Shown here: positions 19,496 to 27,836 of the stretch, in pieces | Position numbering within the stretch: position 1 is the first letter of the stretch | Layout: the number at the start of each line of letters is the position of its first letter | NCBI GenBank assembly: GCA_019634625.1 | Contig: JAHCBA010000015.1 | Location: forward strand, 1 to 64,000 | Source: Verrucomicrobiia bacterium | Lineage (GTDB): Bacteria; Verrucomicrobiota; Verrucomicrobiia; Limisphaerales; CAIMTB01 | Direction of reading: 5' to 3' | Length of the DNA stretch: 64,000 nucleotides | Made by a program: the position numbers and the translations under genes | Notes under the pieces: model-generated | What the model was told of the DNA's origin: nothing | What the model saw: the letters and a program-made list of their open reading frames with translations, nothing else | Database searches by the model: none

Positions 19496-20245
19496 TCATT
19501 GGCTCAACGCCTCGATCAGGTCGCGCAGCTCGGATTCCGCGTCGCGAGCGTCATCGAGAGTCTGGGCCGCTTCCCGCAGCAGATGTTCGCGAAAGCGCAG
19601 GCGCATCCGATGGATTGCCGAGGTCACAGCGCTCTCGCTCAACCCGAGACGCGTGGCGGCCTCGGCGTAGGTCACTCCCGATGGATCTCCGAGCACGAAG
19701 TCGCGCAGGACCTCGAATCGGAATCCCTGGCTCGCGGCCTCACAGTCCGCCTTCAATCGATCCAGGGCCACCTCGATCAAGGTCTCGGCCCAACGGCGGT
19801 CGAAGGCCTTGTCCGGTGACGACTCATCCACCGGTTCCAACTGATACCACCGTTCCGCGGCCAACCCGTCGATCGACAAGACCTCCACGCGCCCGCCTCG
19901 CTTCAGGCGTTTGGCACGGTCCAGCTCGTTCATCAGGAAGTGGCGCGCGGACGCCAGCAGGAAGTTGCGGAAACGTCCCTTTGCCGGATGAACCCGGGCC
20001 AGATCGTTTCGCTTCAAGAGCGCCGCGAAGAAGGTCTGGGTAAGGTCCTCGGAGTCCTCGGCGGACTGCCGGTCACGCCGGAAGAACGCGTAAACCGGAT
20101 ACCAGTAGATCTGGCACAAGTGCAACAGCGCCTGCTCGGCTCCGGGCGACGTGCCGTCCCGCCCAGCAAGGAGCACCACACTCCAATGGGTCGTCGCGAA
20201 CATCGGATTGGCATCCGAGCCTGCGGCGTGAATGTCGAAGGCCAT
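19496..20245 (-). CDS. ECF-family RNA polymerase sigma factor
   Basis: 249 residues; a second start at 20203 gives MFATTHWSVVLLA, the common N-terminus of this Verrucomicrobiota sigma group. Region 2 is visible as YWYPVYAFFRR...AEDLTQTFFAALL-like text (SEDLTQTFFAALLKR, then RNFLLASARHFLMNELDRA). Region 4 shows a helix-turn-helix, TYAEAATRLGLSESAVTSAIHRMRLRFREHL. There is no C-terminal extension domain. It is the first gene of a pair with the WD40 kinase, and the protein would redirect RNA polymerase to its own promoter class; motif copies A and B are candidates. No anti-sigma gene is adjacent, so the kinase is the likely regulator. Confidence 0.92.
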   Translation of the reverse strand: MAFDIHAAGSDANPMFATTHWSVVLLAGRDGTSPGAEQALLHLCQIYWYPVYAFFRRDRQSAEDSEDLTQTFFAALLKRNDLARVHPAKGRFRNFLLASARHFLMNELDRAKRLKRGGRVEVLSIDGLAAERWYQLEPVDESSPDKAFDRRWAETLIEVALDRLKADCEAASQGFRFEVLRDFVLGDPSGVTYAEAATRLGLSESAVTSAIHRMRLRFREHLLREAAQTLDDARDAESELRDLIEALSQ

Positions 20246-20514
20246 GAGAGCGTGCCGTCGCCGCTGGGACTCCTCTTACCCGGACCCCGAACCCCTGGGC
20301 ATCCCGCGGGGCATGATCGAGGTGTTCATGGGCCATGTGGGACCCATCGCGGGATCAAGGGCTTTCCCCCGGACGGAATACTCCAGTTCGTCCGGGTTGT
20401 TGCCGCCCTGGTGGCGGCAGGTCGGGATGGGGCTGCGAATGCAGGCAAGACACCTGCGAGCCGACATCTGCGTTCCTCGCAGCGCGCGAAAGCACCCCGA
20501 TATCCACTGCATGA

Positions 20515-21402
20515 TCAACCGTTGGTCCGGATGTCCGCGATCAGGGCATCGAGGCGGCAACCGTACTCGACGAAGTTCGCGCGGGTGGCGTCGTCGTTGG
20601 CGGCCTGGGACTGGGCATCGTGGAAGACGACCACCATGTGGGGTTCGATGGAAATCGCCTCCTCATACCCGCGGTGGAGGGCGTCGGCGAGGATGCGGCG
20701 GACGGCGCCTTCCCCCTCGCCGGGCCAGGTGTAGTCGGCGTCGCTTTTGCCGGGATTCCAGGTGGCGTCCTTGACGTGGATGTGGACCACGTGGTCGCGC
20801 ACATGTTCCCAGAACTCCCACGGGTCCTGGCGCGGCCACGGCTTGGGCTTCGAGCGGTCGGGATTGAAGACGGGATTGGCGGTGTCGAACACCCAGCGCA
20901 GGCCGGGACAGCGGTCGAGCAGTTCGAGGGCGTGCTGCCAGCTCATGCCGCCGTAGTTCATGCAGTTCTCGTGGACCGGGGTCAGCCCGGCATCGAGGAA
21001 GCGCTGGGTGACCTCCCGCACCCGGTCGAAGACCACCTTGGGAATGCTGTGGGCATCGTCGGCCGGTTTGAAGCTCATGATCCGGACGAAGCGGGTGCCC
21101 AGCCGCTGCATCCGGGGCAGGCATCGTTCCACCTCGGCGAGCGTGACCTCCCAGGGTGTCTCGATGGTCTTGGCCCAGTTCATGATCGTGGAGCCGAAGC
21201 AGTACACGCCGACGCCGGATTCGGCGAGGCGGGCGGCGGCCTGATCGAAGGCCGCGTCGGGGAGATCGTGGAAGTTCGCCTTGGGAACGCCCGGGAGTTG
21301 CACGCCCCGCATTTCAAGCTGGTTCCAGCCGAGTTCGCGGACCGCGGCAATCTGGGAATCCAGGAGACTGCCTGCTTCGTCGCCGATGCCGGTGAGGATC
21401 AT
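20515..21402 (-). CDS. Sugar phosphate isomerase/epimerase family TIM-barrel protein
   Basis: 295 residues from the ATG at 21402 (MILTGIGDEAG); an upstream start at 21450 adds basic text outside the family. This is an AP-endonuclease-2/xylose-isomerase-like TIM barrel. Metal-binding positions are plausible at VHENCMNYG (Glu, after strand 5), WVFDTANP (Asp), VVHIHVKDA (His) and ISIEPH (Glu). Members isomerise or epimerise keto sugars or inositols in the cytoplasm; the substrate cannot be told. It is the last gene of the minus-strand cluster, 78 nt behind the FkbM methyltransferase. The 269 nt between it and the sigma gene hold only a short CCCGCGGG palindrome and no gene I can support. Confidence 0.85.
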   Translation of the reverse strand: MILTGIGDEAGSLLDSQIAAVRELGWNQLEMRGVQLPGVPKANFHDLPDAAFDQAAARLAESGVGVYCFGSTIMNWAKTIETPWEVTLAEVERCLPRMQRLGTRFVRIMSFKPADDAHSIPKVVFDRVREVTQRFLDAGLTPVHENCMNYGGMSWQHALELLDRCPGLRWVFDTANPVFNPDRSKPKPWPRQDPWEFWEHVRDHVVHIHVKDATWNPGKSDADYTWPGEGEGAVRRILADALHRGYEEAISIEPHMVVVFHDAQSQAANDDATRANFVEYGCRLDALIADIRTNG

Positions 21403-21480
21403 GGGCAAGTGGTAACCTCGAACCCGCCTGCGGTGCCAGCGGAACCGCACCCTGAGGAGGCCGCGAATTGCTGGAGCGGG

Positions 21481-22332
21481 TTATGGGGTGCGGGGGTGGA
21501 GGGCGAGGAAGCGGGCGATCGGCGGTTCGAGGAGGGATGGAGGGGAGCAGGGTTGGTCGCCGATGAGGAACGTGCGGTAGCCGAAGGCGGAGAGGCGGTC
21601 GAGGACGGCGGCGGGGTCGGCGCCGCGTTCGCGGATCATGGCATTGTGAAGTTCGAGGAAGAGCGGGGTGCGGCGTTCGCCGAAGGTGAGCGGCCCGCCG
21701 GCGAGGACATCGGATTCGAGGCCTTCGACGTCGATTTTCACAAGGGTGGGGGGGTCTTCGAGGGATTGGGCGAGGGAATCGACGGTGCGCAGGGGCAGGG
21801 TGAGGCGGTCGGCCCGGGGATGGTTGCGGGGCAGGACCATGTAGCCCGCCCCGGTGAGCCCGGTTTCGACCAGTTCGATCTGGCCATCCCGGGCCCCGAC
21901 GGCGGCCTGGAGGAAGGTGAGGCGGTCCGTCCAGCCGTTGAGGCGGGCGATGCGGGCGACCATGGCGCGGGCCTCGGACGATGGGTCCACGCCCAGGACA
22001 CGGGAACCCGGGGCGCCGTAGTGGAGGGTGGCGCCGCAGAAGATTCCGAAATGGCAGCCGACATCGAGGAGGTTCACCCGGCCGGCCGCGCGGAGGTGAC
22101 GGACGAAATCATCGAACTCACGGATCTGGGGGGGGTCCTGGGACTGGAGGTGGAAGGCACGTTCGACGGCGTTGCGGGGACAACGGAGGGTCCAGTCGGT
22201 CCGCACGGGATGGGCGATCGGGGGACGCCAGGCGTTGAGGATCCAGCGGGCGGTCTGGCGGGGGGATCGCAGCCAATTGCGAATCCTGCGGGGCACGATC
22301 GTGCGGGTCAGGGAACGCAGGACCGTCGTCAC
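21481..22332 (-). CDS. FkbM-family SAM-dependent methyltransferase
   Basis: 283 residues. The SAM-binding loop is LLDVGCHFGIF, followed by VLGVDPSSEA (acidic residue for the ribose) and later LVKIDVEGLESDVLAGG, the hallmark 'KIDVEG.E..VL.G' of FkbM enzymes. These O-methylate hydroxyls of polysaccharides, glycolipids or secondary metabolites in the cytoplasm; the acceptor is unknown. The N-terminal 70 residues are basic and lack a known domain. It follows uvrC by 97 nt on the same strand. Confidence 0.85.
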   Translation of the reverse strand: MTTVLRSLTRTIVPRRIRNWLRSPRQTARWILNAWRPPIAHPVRTDWTLRCPRNAVERAFHLQSQDPPQIREFDDFVRHLRAAGRVNLLDVGCHFGIFCGATLHYGAPGSRVLGVDPSSEARAMVARIARLNGWTDRLTFLQAAVGARDGQIELVETGLTGAGYMVLPRNHPRADRLTLPLRTVDSLAQSLEDPPTLVKIDVEGLESDVLAGGPLTFGERRTPLFLELHNAMIRERGADPAAVLDRLSAFGYRTFLIGDQPCSPPSLLEPPIARFLALHPRTP

Positions 22333-22370
22333 GCGGGCGAGGGTAGCGACGGGCGGGCGGGGAGACGACC

Positions 22371-22398
22371 GCGAATGCGGGGAATGCGGGGAATGCAG
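22371..22398. repeat. Three 9-bp tandem repeats
   Basis: The 9-base unit GGAATGCGG occurs three times with small changes between uvrC and the FkbM gene. A GGGGCATTGCCCC hairpin follows at about 22412-22424 without a T tract. Function unknown. Confidence 0.5.
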
Positions 22399-22429
22399 GA
22401 AGTATGGGAGCGGGGCATTGCCCCTCCAA

Positions 22430-24202
22430 TCAGGGGCCGCGGGCGGCGAGGAACTCGAGGAGGCGGGTGGCGGTGGCGCCGCCGAAGCCGGGGACGGAGG
22501 CGATTTCCTCGAGGGACGCCCGCTTGAGGCGCTGGACGGAGCCGAAGCGTCGCAGGAGGGCCTGTTTGCGGATCTCGCCCATGCCGGGGAATTCGTCGAG
22601 GAGGCTTTCGCTGATGCGCTTGAGGCGAAGCTGGGCGTTGAAGGTGTTGGCGAAGCGGTGCGCCTCGTCGCGGACGCGCTGGAGGAGCCGCACGGCGGGG
22701 CGATCGAGGCCGAGCCGTAGGGGTTCGCGGTCGCCCGGACGATGGATTTCCTCGAACTCCTTGGCGAGGCCCACCACGGGGATGGCGCCGAGACCCAGTT
22801 TCTCGAGTTCAGCGAGGGCGGCGCCGAGCTGGCCTTTGCCCCCGTCGATGAGAATCAGGTCCGGGTACCGGGGCTGGCTTGGGGGTTTGGCGGGCGACGC
22901 GGCTTCCGTGGGGGGATCGGAAGGGGACGGGGTCGATGGGGAATCGGGATCGTCGTCCGGGGGGGCGGGGGCGGGTGGCTTGCGGGACCGTCGCGAAGCA
23001 ATGCCCATGGCGGCGGCGTCGGTATCAGATCGGGGCGGGCGTCCGGCGAAGGCGGCGCTGATGTCGTTGGCGGCGCGTTGGAGTTCCTGGGGGCTGGCGG
23101 TGCCGCCTTCGTCGCGGGGTTCGCCGGTGGCTGCCGGGCTGGGGAGGATGGAGGAGGCTTTCGATTCGACCTCGCGGCGCAGGCGGGCGTAGCGGCGGCG
23201 GACGGTTTCGGCCATGCAGGCGAAGTCGTCCTGCTGGGTGACGGACTTTATGCGGAAGCGGCGATAATTGGAGCGGTCGGGGCGGCCGCGCCAGAAGCTG
23301 ACGAGGGAAGCGACCATGAAGGTGCCGCTAATGTTGGAGATATCGAAGCCTTCGATGCGGGCGGGGAGGGCGGGGAGGTCGAGGGCACGGGCCAGATCGG
23401 CGAGATCCGATTCGGGGTCGAGGGCGACGGGGAGGGTGTAGGGGATGCGCTCGAACTTGCCGGTCTTCTGGGTGGAACGTTTGAGGTCGGTGACGGCGTC
23501 GCGGAGCTGGGCGGCTTTTTCGAAGTCGAGGCGGGCGGCGGCCTTCTTCATCTCGGCCTCGAAGTCGGCGATGAGTTCGTCGCACTGGCCGGCCATGAAG
23601 TCGCAGGCGGCCTGGACCTGGGCGAGGTACTGGTCGCGGGAGACATTGCCGATGCAGGGGGCGGTGCAGTACTTGAGGTTGGCGTAGAGGCAGTGGCGGT
23701 AATCGGATTCGCCGGGCTGGAGGGGGCGGCAGCCGCGGAGATGAAAACGGCGGCGCAGGACCGCGAGGGTGCGGCGGACGGAGCCGGAATGGGCGAAGGG
23801 ACCGAAGTAGAGGCTGCCGTCGTCGTGGCGCAGCCGGGTGAGGGTGAAGCGGGGGATGGGATCCTGAAGATTGACCTTGAGCAGGAGGAAGCGTTTGTCG
23901 TCGCGGAAGTCGATGTTGAAGCGGGGCTGGAACTCCTTGATGAGCCTGCCTTCGAGGAGGAGGGCCTCGGCCTCGGATTTCACCACGTGCCAGTCCACGT
24001 CGTGGATGGACTCGACCAGGGCGTTGAGGCGGAGGTCCCAGGCGAGGCGGCGGGAGGGTTGGAAGTAGGTGCTGACGCGTTTGCGCAGATCGCGGGCCTT
24101 GCCGACGTAGAGGACGCGGCCGAAGCGGTCCTTGTGGAGGTAGATGCCCGGCCGATGGGGGAGTTGCGCGAGCTTTTCGCGGATTGCGGGGGTGACGGGC
24201 AT
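22430..24202 (-). CDS. uvrC: UvrABC system protein C (excinuclease subunit)
   Basis: 590 residues from the ATG at 24202 (MPVTPAIREKL); an earlier in-frame start at 24304 would run into the upstream gene. GIY-YIG nuclease domain at 19-34 (PGIYL ... VLYVGK) makes the 3' incision; UVR motif FEAEMKKAAARLDFEKAAQL binds UvrB; the RNase-H-like domain starts at IEGFDISNISG with its catalytic Asp and continues at LILIDGGKGQL; two helix-hairpin-helix motifs close the protein (FPGMGEIR, VPGFGGATATRL). Odd feature: about 100 Pro/Ser/Ala-rich residues (about 347-446) sit inside the RNase-H-like domain, where most UvrC proteins have a short loop. Nucleotide excision repair, cytoplasmic. It starts 8 nt after the cyclase-like gene, so it is probably translated from that transcript. 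Confidence 0.96.
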   Translation of the reverse strand: MPVTPAIREKLAQLPHRPGIYLHKDRFGRVLYVGKARDLRKRVSTYFQPSRRLAWDLRLNALVESIHDVDWHVVKSEAEALLLEGRLIKEFQPRFNIDFRDDKRFLLLKVNLQDPIPRFTLTRLRHDDGSLYFGPFAHSGSVRRTLAVLRRRFHLRGCRPLQPGESDYRHCLYANLKYCTAPCIGNVSRDQYLAQVQAACDFMAGQCDELIADFEAEMKKAAARLDFEKAAQLRDAVTDLKRSTQKTGKFERIPYTLPVALDPESDLADLARALDLPALPARIEGFDISNISGTFMVASLVSFWRGRPDRSNYRRFRIKSVTQQDDFACMAETVRRRYARLRREVESKASSILPSPAATGEPRDEGGTASPQELQRAANDISAAFAGRPPRSDTDAAAMGIASRRSRKPPAPAPPDDDPDSPSTPSPSDPPTEAASPAKPPSQPRYPDLILIDGGKGQLGAALAELEKLGLGAIPVVGLAKEFEEIHRPGDREPLRLGLDRPAVRLLQRVRDEAHRFANTFNAQLRLKRISESLLDEFPGMGEIRKQALLRRFGSVQRLKRASLEEIASVPGFGGATATRLLEFLAARGP

Positions 24203-24210
24203 GGACGCGG

Positions 24211-25395
24211 TCAGGGTTCCGGGGCGGGCTGGCAGCGGTGGAGCGTCATGAGGGCGAAGGCGGTGCCGTAGGGCTGGTGGTAGTTGTAGAGGGGATAGTC
24301 CCACCAGGAACCGTCCTTCTCCTGGAGATCGAGGAGGAGCGCGGCGAGCTGGGGGCGGAAGTGGTTGGCGACGGCGGGTTCGAGGAGTTCGAGGCAGCGG
24401 GCGGCGTAGTAGTGGCCGTAGTAATAGAAGTAGCCGGCGACCTCGAACCAGGACTCGTGGGGGATGGGGCGTTTGCGGCCGAAGGAGAGCCAGTCGTTGC
24501 GGTCGATCAGGCGCTGGAGCCAGTCCGTGACGACGGTGTCGGTGACCTGGGAATCGCCCCAGAGGCGGAGGGCGAGGTTGCAGGTCTGGGAACGTCCGAG
24601 GCTGCCGGCGGCGCGGTTAATGGGGCGCATGGGCCGGTGTTTGAGATACTCGCCGTAGAGGTAGGAGTGGTCGGGCTTGCGCTGGCGATGGATGGAGTCA
24701 ACGGCACGGCGGACGAGGTCGTCGGGGATTTCCACGCCGGTCTGGCGGGCGTCGTGGAAGGCGATGAGGACCGTGGCGGAGACGAAGCTGAGAGTGTCGG
24801 CGGCGGGACGTTGGGCGCCGACGCGGAAGTCGTAGTAGCCCCAGCCGCCGTCCACGGATTCGTAGCGGCGCAACCGGTCGATCTGGTCGAGGAGGAGTTC
24901 CCGGATGCGTTCCTGGCGGAAGGTGTCGGAGGCGGCGCGTCCGTGCATGGCGGCGAGGGCCTGGAGGGCGTAGGCGTGGGTCCAGATGTTGTAGATGGCC
25001 GTGGCGTCGGCGCGGCGGACCCGGGGGAGAAATTCCAGGAACCACGCCTCGGCGCGATCGAGGACGGGGCCGGCCTCGGTGAGCCGTGCCGGGGCGTCGG
25101 TTTCGATCAGGGCCGCAATGGCGAGGGCGGTGACGGCGGCGCGGAAGGCGTGATGGGCGCCGGGGACGGGGGCGTAGATGTTGAGGTCCTTGGTGCGGTG
25201 CGGGGAGCCCCAGGAACCGTCGGGGTTCTGGGAGGTCACTAGGAACGCGATGCCGCGGTCGAGGCTTTCATCGATGGAGGGGGCGGCTTCGGTGGCGGGG
25301 GTGGAAGGAGGGATCAGGATGGCGAGGAGGAAGGCGAGGAGGATGGGGAGGGTGGAGGGGGCAGGAACGGAGGGAGTCGCATGGGATGGGAGCAT
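24211..25395 (-). CDS. Exported prenyltransferase/squalene-cyclase-like alpha-toroid protein
   Basis: 394 residues from the ATG at 25395. A hydrophobic signal or anchor segment (TLPILLAFLLAILIPP) is followed by about 350 residues of alpha/alpha-toroid repeats. QW-like repeat text is clear: FLVTSQNPDGSWGSPH near the start, SVDGGWGYYDF in the middle and QEKDGSWWDYPLY near the end. The catalytic DxDD of squalene-hopene cyclases is not seen, so it is probably not a terpene cyclase; exported toroids of this kind are common in Verrucomicrobiota and Planctomycetota without a known role. It lies 96 nt after the HlyD-like adaptor and 8 nt before uvrC. Confidence 0.75.
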   Translation of the reverse strand: MLPSHATPSVPAPSTLPILLAFLLAILIPPSTPATEAAPSIDESLDRGIAFLVTSQNPDGSWGSPHRTKDLNIYAPVPGAHHAFRAAVTALAIAALIETDAPARLTEAGPVLDRAEAWFLEFLPRVRRADATAIYNIWTHAYALQALAAMHGRAASDTFRQERIRELLLDQIDRLRRYESVDGGWGYYDFRVGAQRPAADTLSFVSATVLIAFHDARQTGVEIPDDLVRRAVDSIHRQRKPDHSYLYGEYLKHRPMRPINRAAGSLGRSQTCNLALRLWGDSQVTDTVVTDWLQRLIDRNDWLSFGRKRPIPHESWFEVAGYFYYYGHYYAARCLELLEPAVANHFRPQLAALLLDLQEKDGSWWDYPLYNYHQPYGTAFALMTLHRCQPAPEP

Positions 25396-25491
25396 GGGTT
25401 GGCCGGACTCGAGGGAGCCGGGTCCTCCGAGGGCTTGGGGACGATGTGGGGGGATGGGCATGGCGCCGGGGGGTGGGCGGGTTTCGCCCGG

Positions 25492-26976
25492 CTACTCGGC
25501 CGGGGCGGGAACGAGGCGGTCCCCTTCGGAGAGGCCTTCCACGATCTCGACGTGGGCGGCATCGGATTCGCCGATCGTGACGGCATGCTTTTGCGGGGCG
25601 CCGGTGCCGGTGTCGCGCCAGACGTGACGGGAGGCACCCTCGCCGAAGACGAGGGTGCGGGGGGCGAGCAGGATGCCGGGTTTGGGGGCGTCGGGGAGGG
25701 TCACCTTGCAGAGGAGGCCGGGGACGAAGCGGCCCGTTTCGGAAGCCGGTACGGAGAGGCGGGCTTCGAAGCCGCCGCCGGGGAGGGGAACGGGATGGAC
25801 GGAATCGAGGGTGACCGGGAGGCGCCGGTCGGGGGCGGAGACGGGGACGGCTTCGCCGCGGAGCCATGGGCGGGCCTGGGCGAGCTGGGATTCGGTGAGC
25901 GTGGCGGTGAGGTGGAGCGGGGCGGGTTCCACGAGGGTGATGAAGACTTCGGACGGGGCGAGTTTTCCGCCGGGGACGAGTTTGCGGGCGAGGTTCTGGG
26001 CCTGGGTCCAGCGGCCGTTTTCAGAGGGGCCATGGTACACGATGCCGTCGTGGGGGGCACGGACCTCGAAGGATTCGAGGTCGGCGTGGAGTTCCTTGAG
26101 GCGGCGTTCGGCGAGTTCGCGATCGTGGCGGAGTTGATCGACGTCGAGGCGTTTGCGGGCGAGGGCGCGGGGGAGGGTGGACTCGGCCAGGGCGAGGGCG
26201 GCGGATTCGTCTCGGTGCCGGATGCGGAGGGAATCGTGTTCGCGGGGGATGAAGACGGTGAGTTCGCGTTCGGTATGGAGCCGGGTGGATTCGAGGGCCA
26301 GACGGGCGGCCTCGACCTCGAAGCGCTGGCGTTTGAGGATGATCTCCTCGGTCTCCTCGGTGAGGTCATCGGCCAGGTACATCTTCTCGAGTTGCTTCAG
26401 TTCCTCGGCGGCATTCTCGAGCCGTTGCTCGGCGCTGCGGACGCGGAACCGGGCGAGGCGTTCGCGGTCGGGACGTCCGGTTTCGCGGAAATAGTGCAGA
26501 TCCTCCTCGGCGACGCGGAGGGCGCGGTGGGCGGCTTCGAGGCGGTGGGGGGTGGTGGACTCGAGATGCTCCAGTTCGGCGCGGGCCACGGCGAGGGCGG
26601 TTTCGGAGGCGGGCCGTTTGCGATCGAGGGCATCGATTTCGTCACGGAGCCTGCGGGTGTCGAGGCGGAGGAGCAGATCGCCCTTGCGGACGCGCGAACC
26701 GTGGGCGGCGGCTTCGAGGACGGTGAGATCCGACCAGGCCCGGGGTTCGAGGCGGAGCGGGGTGGCGGAGGCGGGTTCGAAGACGGCCTCGAAGCCGAGG
26801 GTGGCATCGAGGGCGCCGCGGGTGACGACATGAGGGCGGGACGGGGCGGCGGCGGGTTCGATGGCCGCGGCGTGCAGGGGGAGGCCCGGGGCTGGCGCCA
26901 AGGCAAGCGCGAGGGCGATGGAACGGACGGATACGGGCCGGCGAGAAGCTGGGTTCAACAGGGCGAGCAGGTTCAT
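25492..26976 (-). CDS. HlyD/MFP-type efflux adaptor (periplasmic)
   Basis: 494 residues from the ATG at 26976 (MNLLALL). A hydrophobic signal (SIALALALAPAPGLPLHAAA) is followed by a barrel/lipoyl half (RVRKGDLLLRLDTRRL), a long alpha-helical hairpin rich in Ala, Glu, Leu and Arg (about 110-290, coiled coil), the second lipoyl half (FEVRAPHDGIVYHG) and a beta-barrel/membrane-proximal end (PGLLCKVTLPD). Membrane fusion proteins link an inner-membrane pump to an outer-membrane channel, but no pump gene is adjacent; the next gene is the toroid protein. First gene of the minus-strand cluster; a bistable inverted repeat lies about 155 nt upstream. Confidence 0.85.
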   Translation of the reverse strand: MNLLALLNPASRRPVSVRSIALALALAPAPGLPLHAAAIEPAAAPSRPHVVTRGALDATLGFEAVFEPASATPLRLEPRAWSDLTVLEAAAHGSRVRKGDLLLRLDTRRLRDEIDALDRKRPASETALAVARAELEHLESTTPHRLEAAHRALRVAEEDLHYFRETGRPDRERLARFRVRSAEQRLENAAEELKQLEKMYLADDLTEETEEIILKRQRFEVEAARLALESTRLHTERELTVFIPREHDSLRIRHRDESAALALAESTLPRALARKRLDVDQLRHDRELAERRLKELHADLESFEVRAPHDGIVYHGPSENGRWTQAQNLARKLVPGGKLAPSEVFITLVEPAPLHLTATLTESQLAQARPWLRGEAVPVSAPDRRLPVTLDSVHPVPLPGGGFEARLSVPASETGRFVPGLLCKVTLPDAPKPGILLAPRTLVFGEGASRHVWRDTGTGAPQKHAVTIGESDAAHVEIVEGLSEGDRLVPAPAE

Positions 26977-27080
26977 GCTTGAGGGTCGGTAGGGTACAGC
27001 GATGGGGCGCGATCTGTCAGGCAGGATCCGGATCCGGGCGCAGCACGCGGTGCATCCCGAAGTGGTGCGTGAGGAGGCAG

Positions 27081-27113
27081 CGAATCGGAGGGACGAGCTC
27101 CGCGAGTCCTCCA
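27081..27113. repeat. Dispersed palindromic repeat, family A
   Basis: Contains GGAGGGACGAGCTCCGCGAG followed by TCCTCC. Related copies lie at 49848-49896 (1.5 copies) and 54629-54654. The core can fold as GGAC/GTCC with inner GC/GC around tandem G-A mismatches. All copies are between genes, like REP-type elements. Confidence 0.6.
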
Positions 27114-27130
27114 CCGAAACGTCGCGGCCC

Positions 27131-27202
27131 GGAGCGCGGACAGCCGTGTCCGCGCGTTTCGTGACCCGGCCGGGGCGGTGCGGACAGGGCTGTCCGCGCT
27201 CC
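27131..27202. repeat. Perfect 15-bp inverted repeat with nested hairpins
   Basis: GGAGCGCGGACAGCC (27131-27145) is exactly complementary to GGCTGTCCGCGCTCC (27188-27202). Each arm region can also fold alone: GCGCGGACA/TGTCCGCGC around GCCG, and GCGGACA/TGTCCGC around GGGC. One long stem and two short stems are therefore mutually exclusive. It lies in the 487-nt gap between the adaptor gene and the tRNA, where I see no gene. Confidence 0.7.
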
Positions 27203-27463
27203 AGACGAGAGAGGGGCGCCCGACCTGATCATCCTCCGTGGAGCACGCCTGGGATGTTCGCTTGGTCCCTTGCTCTGCCGTAGGGCCCGGCGAGAAGCTC
27301 TCCTGACGCCATCGTGCGACGATCCGGCAGACCACCGGGGCGGGGGGGCAGATCGGTACGCGAGGCAATTCATTGGGGATCGATCCTGGCGAATCCGCTT
27401 GCGTGCGACCCTCAGTCTGGCGAAGTAGATCCCGGACGGGTCGGAACGAACAAGTTTGGCCAA

Positions 27464-27540
27464 GCGCCCGTAGCTCAGTTGGATAGAGCAGCTGCCTTCT
27501 AAGCAGCGGGCCGCGTGTTCGAATCACGCCGGGCGCGCCA
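27464..27540 (+). tRNA. tRNA-Arg (anticodon TCT)
   Basis: A complete 77-nt cloverleaf: acceptor GCGCCCG pairs with CGGGCGC; D-arm GCTCAGTTGGATAGAGC; anticodon arm GCTGC-CTTCTAA-GCAGC with anticodon TCT; T-arm GCGTG-TTCGAAT-CACGC; discriminator G and encoded CCA. It reads AGA codons, which are rare in this GC-rich DNA. Confidence 0.97.
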
Positions 27541-27643
27541 ACAGCATCAAGGGCTTGGGGCGATGCCCCTCACGACAGCGGCCCCGGGCGAAGGGACGAA
27601 GAGCTGTGCTGCAACCGCGCACCAACGGAACCGGGCTCCGCCG

Positions 27644-27673
27644 TTGACAGTGCGTCCGTTCTTCTCCTAGGGT
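27644..27673 (+). promoter_or_regulatory. Candidate sigma-70 promoter of the MATE leader
   Basis: Perfect -35 TTGACA (27644-27649), an 18-nt spacer and a weak -10 TAGGGT (27668-27673). Transcription would start about 27680, so the leader ORF at 27683 would be on an almost leaderless RNA. The -10 match is poor. Confidence 0.4.
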
Positions 27674-27682
27674 CGCTCCACG

Positions 27683-27745
27683 ATGAAACGGGCTCGTCTC
27701 CGCAATCCTCTCGTCGCCGCAGCGTGCGGCGGGGGAACGGCGTGA
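27683..27745 (+). CDS. Putative 20-residue leader peptide upstream of MATE gene
   Basis: ATG at 27683 to TGA at 27743-27745. The peptide starts MKRARLRNPL and ends CGGGTA. Arg-Leu-Arg at positions 5-7 recalls the RLR stalling motif of macrolide-sensing leaders such as ErmDL (general knowledge). Codons 13-17 contain a GCCGCA/TGCGGC hairpin, and an intrinsic terminator follows 35 nt after the stop, ahead of a drug exporter. Arg is common in GC-rich frames, so chance is a real alternative. Confidence 0.35.
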   Translation: MKRARLRNPLVAAACGGGTA

Positions 27746-27780
27746 CCGGCCTGCAGGTTTCCGGCCATCGTCCCTCCTCC

Positions 27781-27812
27781 ACCCGCTCGGATGACTGAGC
27801 GGGTTTTGTTGT
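27781..27812 (+). terminator. Intrinsic terminator in the MATE 5' leader
   Basis: ACCCGCTC (27781-27788) and GAGCGGGT (27797-27804) form a perfect 8-bp stem with an 8-nt loop, followed by TTTTGTTGT. It ends 24 nt before the MATE start codon on the same strand. It would stop transcripts from the upstream promoter before the exporter gene, as an attenuator, unless it merely ends the tRNA-Arg transcript. Confidence 0.75.
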
Positions 27813-27836
27813 CTCGATGCCTTGTCGTTCCCTGGA

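Noticed and set aside
20246-20514. Possible small gene between the sigma factor and isomerase genes
   Set aside because: Frames here overlap the isomerase gene and show no recognisable protein; kept as an intergenic region.
22412-22424. Terminator after the uvrC gene
   Set aside because: GGGGCATTGCCCC hairpin lacks a T tract in either direction.
24211-25395. Squalene-hopene cyclase
   Set aside because: QW-like repeats are present but the DxDD acid motif is not, the protein is short, and it has an export signal.
27683-27836. Known riboswitch class (guanidine, yybP-ykoY, Na+) ahead of the MATE gene
   Set aside because: I could not find the conserved core of any of these classes; the leader is described as a possible attenuator instead.
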